Shown here: positions 51,155-53,222 of the stretch, piece after piece
How positions within the stretch are numbered: the first letter of the stretch is position 1
Layout of the letters: every line of letters starts with the position of its first letter
DNA from: Deltaproteobacteria bacterium
GTDB taxonomy: Bacteria; Desulfobacterota; Syntrophia; Syntrophales; Smithellaceae
NCBI GenBank assembly: GCA_009668925.1
Contig: SBEK01000005.1
Location: 1-53,222, forward strand
Direction of reading: 5' to 3'
Length of the DNA stretch: 53,222 nt
The notes under the pieces: model-generated
What the model was told of the DNA's origin: nothing
What the model saw: the letters and a program-made list of their open reading frames with translations, nothing else
The model's database searches: none
Made by a program: the position numbers and the translations under genes

Positions 51155-52998
51155 AAAGACCTTTCTTCCATTCTTTATTCTTGATCGCCGCGGTCTGTCT
51201 GCTCGCGATTCCGGTGCAGGCGGAGGCGCAGGCGCAAACGGCGGCCTGTCAGACCTGCCACTCCGATACGGCGTTTGGTGATGCTTTTGCCGCATCGGTT
51301 CACGGCAACAATTCCTGCACCAGCTGCCATACGGGGATTGACAGTATTGCGCGGCACAGCGCAGGTGAAAAAAAATCCAATCCCGTCCGCTGCTCAAGCT
51401 GCCATAATGAAGTTGCCGCTTTATACAAAGCAGACGTCCATGCCGTTTCCGAAAATATGACGTGCGCGGACTGCCACCAGAAGATCCACGCAATTCGGAA
51501 ATCGGGAAAGCCACCGAAAATAGCCGCGACCGAGCAGTGTTTGACCTGCCATGCGCCGGAAGATTATGCGCTTCTGGGTCACGGCAAAGCCGTGCTCGCC
51601 GGAAATACGGATTCGGCGGCGTGTACGGATTGCCACAGACTGCACAAAATTATGCCGTACGGCGGTGCGTCCGCAGAGGAGAAAGCGGCGCAGAAAGAGG
51701 CTTACACCCGGAAATGCAAATCCTGTCACGCCGATCAGGATATTGCGGCGCGCAATAATTTGCCGACGGCCGTGGCGGATACCTACGATGCGACTTACCA
51801 CGGAAAAGTTATGGAAGTCGGTTTCCCGCAGCGGGTTGCCGGCTGCGCCGATTGCCACACGGGCCACAATACGCTGAAGCCCGGCGATCCGCGCTCGGCG
51901 CTGCATCCGGACAATCTCTATCCGTCCTGCAAAGTCTGCCACGTGACGATTCATAAGCGGTTTGTCGAATTTGAACCCCATCCCGGCGCCGCCAGGGGAA
52001 GAACTTACCGTTCCCTGCACGTTGCGGAGATCTTCATGATCATGCTGCTGGCCGGCGTATTCGCCTTTTTCTGGCTGCATACGGTGCTGTGGTGGCGGCG
52101 CTCCTATCTGGACAAGTGCCGCATCCATAAAGCCGGATTCATCGAAAATACATTTGCGCCCGAATGCCGGGAAGAAAAGCAGATTCAGCGTTTTTCCGTG
52201 ATTCAGCGCGTCATGCATGTGCTGCTGATACTGTCGTTCTTTACACTGGTCCTGACCGGTTTCCCGCTAAAGTATGCCGAAACCGCGTGGGCTAAGGTGC
52301 TGGTCAACATGTGGGGTGGCCCGGAAATGTCCGGTATTTTCCACCGCATCGCGGCCTCCGTTTTGTGTTTGCTCTTCCTCTATACCCTGTGGCTGTCGAT
52401 TCGATTTTTGTTTCCGAAGTGGCAATGGCGCGGCTGGGTCGGGCGTCTCTTCGGTCCGGATTCACTGTTCCCCAACCTCAAGGATCTGCGAGACATCAAA
52501 GGAATGTTTCTGTGGTTTTTCGGCAAAGGGCCGATGCCGAAATTTGACCGCTGGACCTACTGGGAGAAATTCGATTTTCTGGCCGTTTTCTGGGGCATGA
52601 CCGCGATCGGTCTTTCCGGGTTCATGCTGTGGTTCCCCGGCGCCTTCTCTTATGTCGTGCCGGGATGGATCATCAACATTGCTACCATTGTGCACTCGGA
52701 AGAGGCCTATCTGGCGGCCGTCTTCATTTTCACGGTTCATTTTTTCAACAACCACATCGTGCCCAACAAGTTCCCCCTTGAGCCGAATATCTTTACCGGA
52801 CGGTACCGGCTGGAGGCGATGCGTGAAGAGCGGGAGCTGGAATATGAGCGCATGATCGCCGAAGGCAAACTGGAATCCCTCAAGCGCGAGGGGCCCGGTC
52901 TTTGGACGCAGCTGTTTGCCTCCGTTTTCGGCCTCGGCAGTCTTGTTCTCGGTCTTCTGTTGCTGGGCCTCATTTTCTGGGCCGTGATCTTCTACTGA
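51151..52998 (+). CDS. Nine-haem cytochrome c fused to a membrane cytochrome b
   Basis: The 615-residue protein has a signal peptide (about 1-26), a periplasmic part with nine CxxCH sites (CQTCH, CTSCH, CSSCH, CADCH, CLTCH, CTDCH, CKSCH, CADCH, CKVCH; about 31-270), then a membrane part with about six helices from residue 290. Conserved His candidates for b haems lie in QRVMHVLL, FHRIAAS, IVHSEEA and FTVHFFNNH. This architecture (quinol oxidation by a cytochrome b, electrons out through c haems) is that of a quinol dehydrogenase feeding the periplasmic cytochromes above. GGGGAG precedes the ATG. It closes the operon. Confidence 0.88.
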   Translation: MKRPFFHSLFLIAAVCLLAIPVQAEAQAQTAACQTCHSDTAFGDAFAASVHGNNSCTSCHTGIDSIARHSAGEKKSNPVRCSSCHNEVAALYKADVHAVSENMTCADCHQKIHAIRKSGKPPKIAATEQCLTCHAPEDYALLGHGKAVLAGNTDSAACTDCHRLHKIMPYGGASAEEKAAQKEAYTRKCKSCHADQDIAARNNLPTAVADTYDATYHGKVMEVGFPQRVAGCADCHTGHNTLKPGDPRSALHPDNLYPSCKVCHVTIHKRFVEFEPHPGAARGRTYRSLHVAEIFMIMLLAGVFAFFWLHTVLWWRRSYLDKCRIHKAGFIENTFAPECREEKQIQRFSVIQRVMHVLLILSFFTLVLTGFPLKYAETAWAKVLVNMWGGPEMSGIFHRIAASVLCLLFLYTLWLSIRFLFPKWQWRGWVGRLFGPDSLFPNLKDLRDIKGMFLWFFGKGPMPKFDRWTYWEKFDFLAVFWGMTAIGLSGFMLWFPGAFSYVVPGWIINIATIVHSEEAYLAAVFIFTVHFFNNHIVPNKFPLEPNIFTGRYRLEAMREERELEYERMIAEGKLESLKREGPGLWTQLFASVFGLGSLVLGLLLLGLIFWAVIFY

Positions 52999-53061
52999 TG
53001 AAGCGGAGTTAAAGCAGTGCCTCGCCAGTTTTTTTTACGCAAATTTAGTATGCGGGGGCAA

Positions 53062-53113
53062 CAGCACAAGGAGTTGCAACCACCACTTACGGGTGGCAAG
53101 ACCCCTTGTGCTG
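53062..53113. other. Cruciform-like double hairpin after the cytochrome operon
   Basis: CAGCACAAGG (53062-53071) pairs perfectly with CCTTGTGCTG (53104-53113). Within the loop CCACC (53080-53084) pairs with GGTGG (53092-53096). It lies 60 bases after the last cytochrome stop, without a following T run. It may be a terminator-like structure or a mobile palindromic element; the rest of the region to the window end holds no gene, and a promoter-like TTGACT occurs near 53191. Confidence 0.5.
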
Positions 53114-53222
53114 CGCGGATTTATGGTGTCGGCGACTGATCCCGCCAGGCGAAGCGAAGCGGGGTTGAAAACCCATTGTCAGGAATCGCTTGACTTTACA
53201 GCGCGCATTCTTAGATTAATGC

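Noticed and set aside
53062..53113. Possible integron attC site
   Set aside because: The paired stems are reminiscent, but the conserved core ends of attC are not recognisable and no integrase or cassette array is present.

Overview
The window looks like a chromosomal segment of an anaerobic deltaproteobacterium (Desulfobacterota), most likely Syntrophus/Smithella-like. The basis is the mix of MglA/roadblock signalling genes, a long class II aldolase next to a class I fructose bisphosphatase, complete and orphan branched-chain amino acid (LIV) uptake genes, and a large periplasmic multihaem cytochrome locus. This placement is an inference from gene content; no rRNA is present.

Layout. 1-6.5 kb: the tail of an unidentified gene, tRNA-Thr(CGT), a membrane protein with three GAF domains, an N-terminally truncated GspE/PilB-type ATPase, and a minus-strand pair of a LIV-type binding protein and a receptor-like HAMP protein lacking a signalling domain. 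6.7-13 kb: a compact signalling island with a lone receiver, a PATAN+roadblock protein, a roadblock protein, a small protein, an MglB-like protein, an MglA-type GTPase, a repeat-bearing acidic protein, a small zinc ribbon and a DUF3426-like membrane protein with a Pro/Lys/Glu repeat. 13.3-16 kb: rhlE, an acyltransferase and a GIY-YIG protein. 16.2-22 kb: a TetR-controlled HlyD/ABC export operon resembling YbhGFSR, with its two ATPase halves on separate genes. 22-26 kb: an uncharacterised protein, a PilZ protein, a second orphan LIV-type binding protein and a decayed receiver pseudogene. 26-34 kb: fbp and class II aldolase (gluconeogenesis), a zinc alcohol dehydrogenase, a nitroreductase-like protein, nnr, a flavodoxin-like reductase and an O-methyltransferase. 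34-39 kb (minus strand): plsC-ftsK-rimO, then a polyprenyl diphosphate synthase. 39.7-43 kb: livHMGF without a binding-protein gene.

43.3-53 kb is the most distinctive region. It encodes a Tat-exported fumarate-reductase-like flavoprotein, a six-haem cytochrome, a CsoR-family repressor with a Cys-only (CstR-like) sensing site and its own operator, an eleven-haem cytochrome interrupted in frame by one TGA codon, a tandem rhodanese, an eight-haem cytochrome, a second rhodanese-like protein lacking both catalytic cysteines, and a nine-haem cytochrome fused to a membrane cytochrome b. I read this as a quinol-linked periplasmic electron-transfer chain tied to sulfane sulfur or selenium/tellurium chemistry. 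It resembles, in composition only, the ext-type clusters of Geobacter. The in-frame TGA may encode selenocysteine or may be a nonsense mutation; the sequence alone does not settle this.
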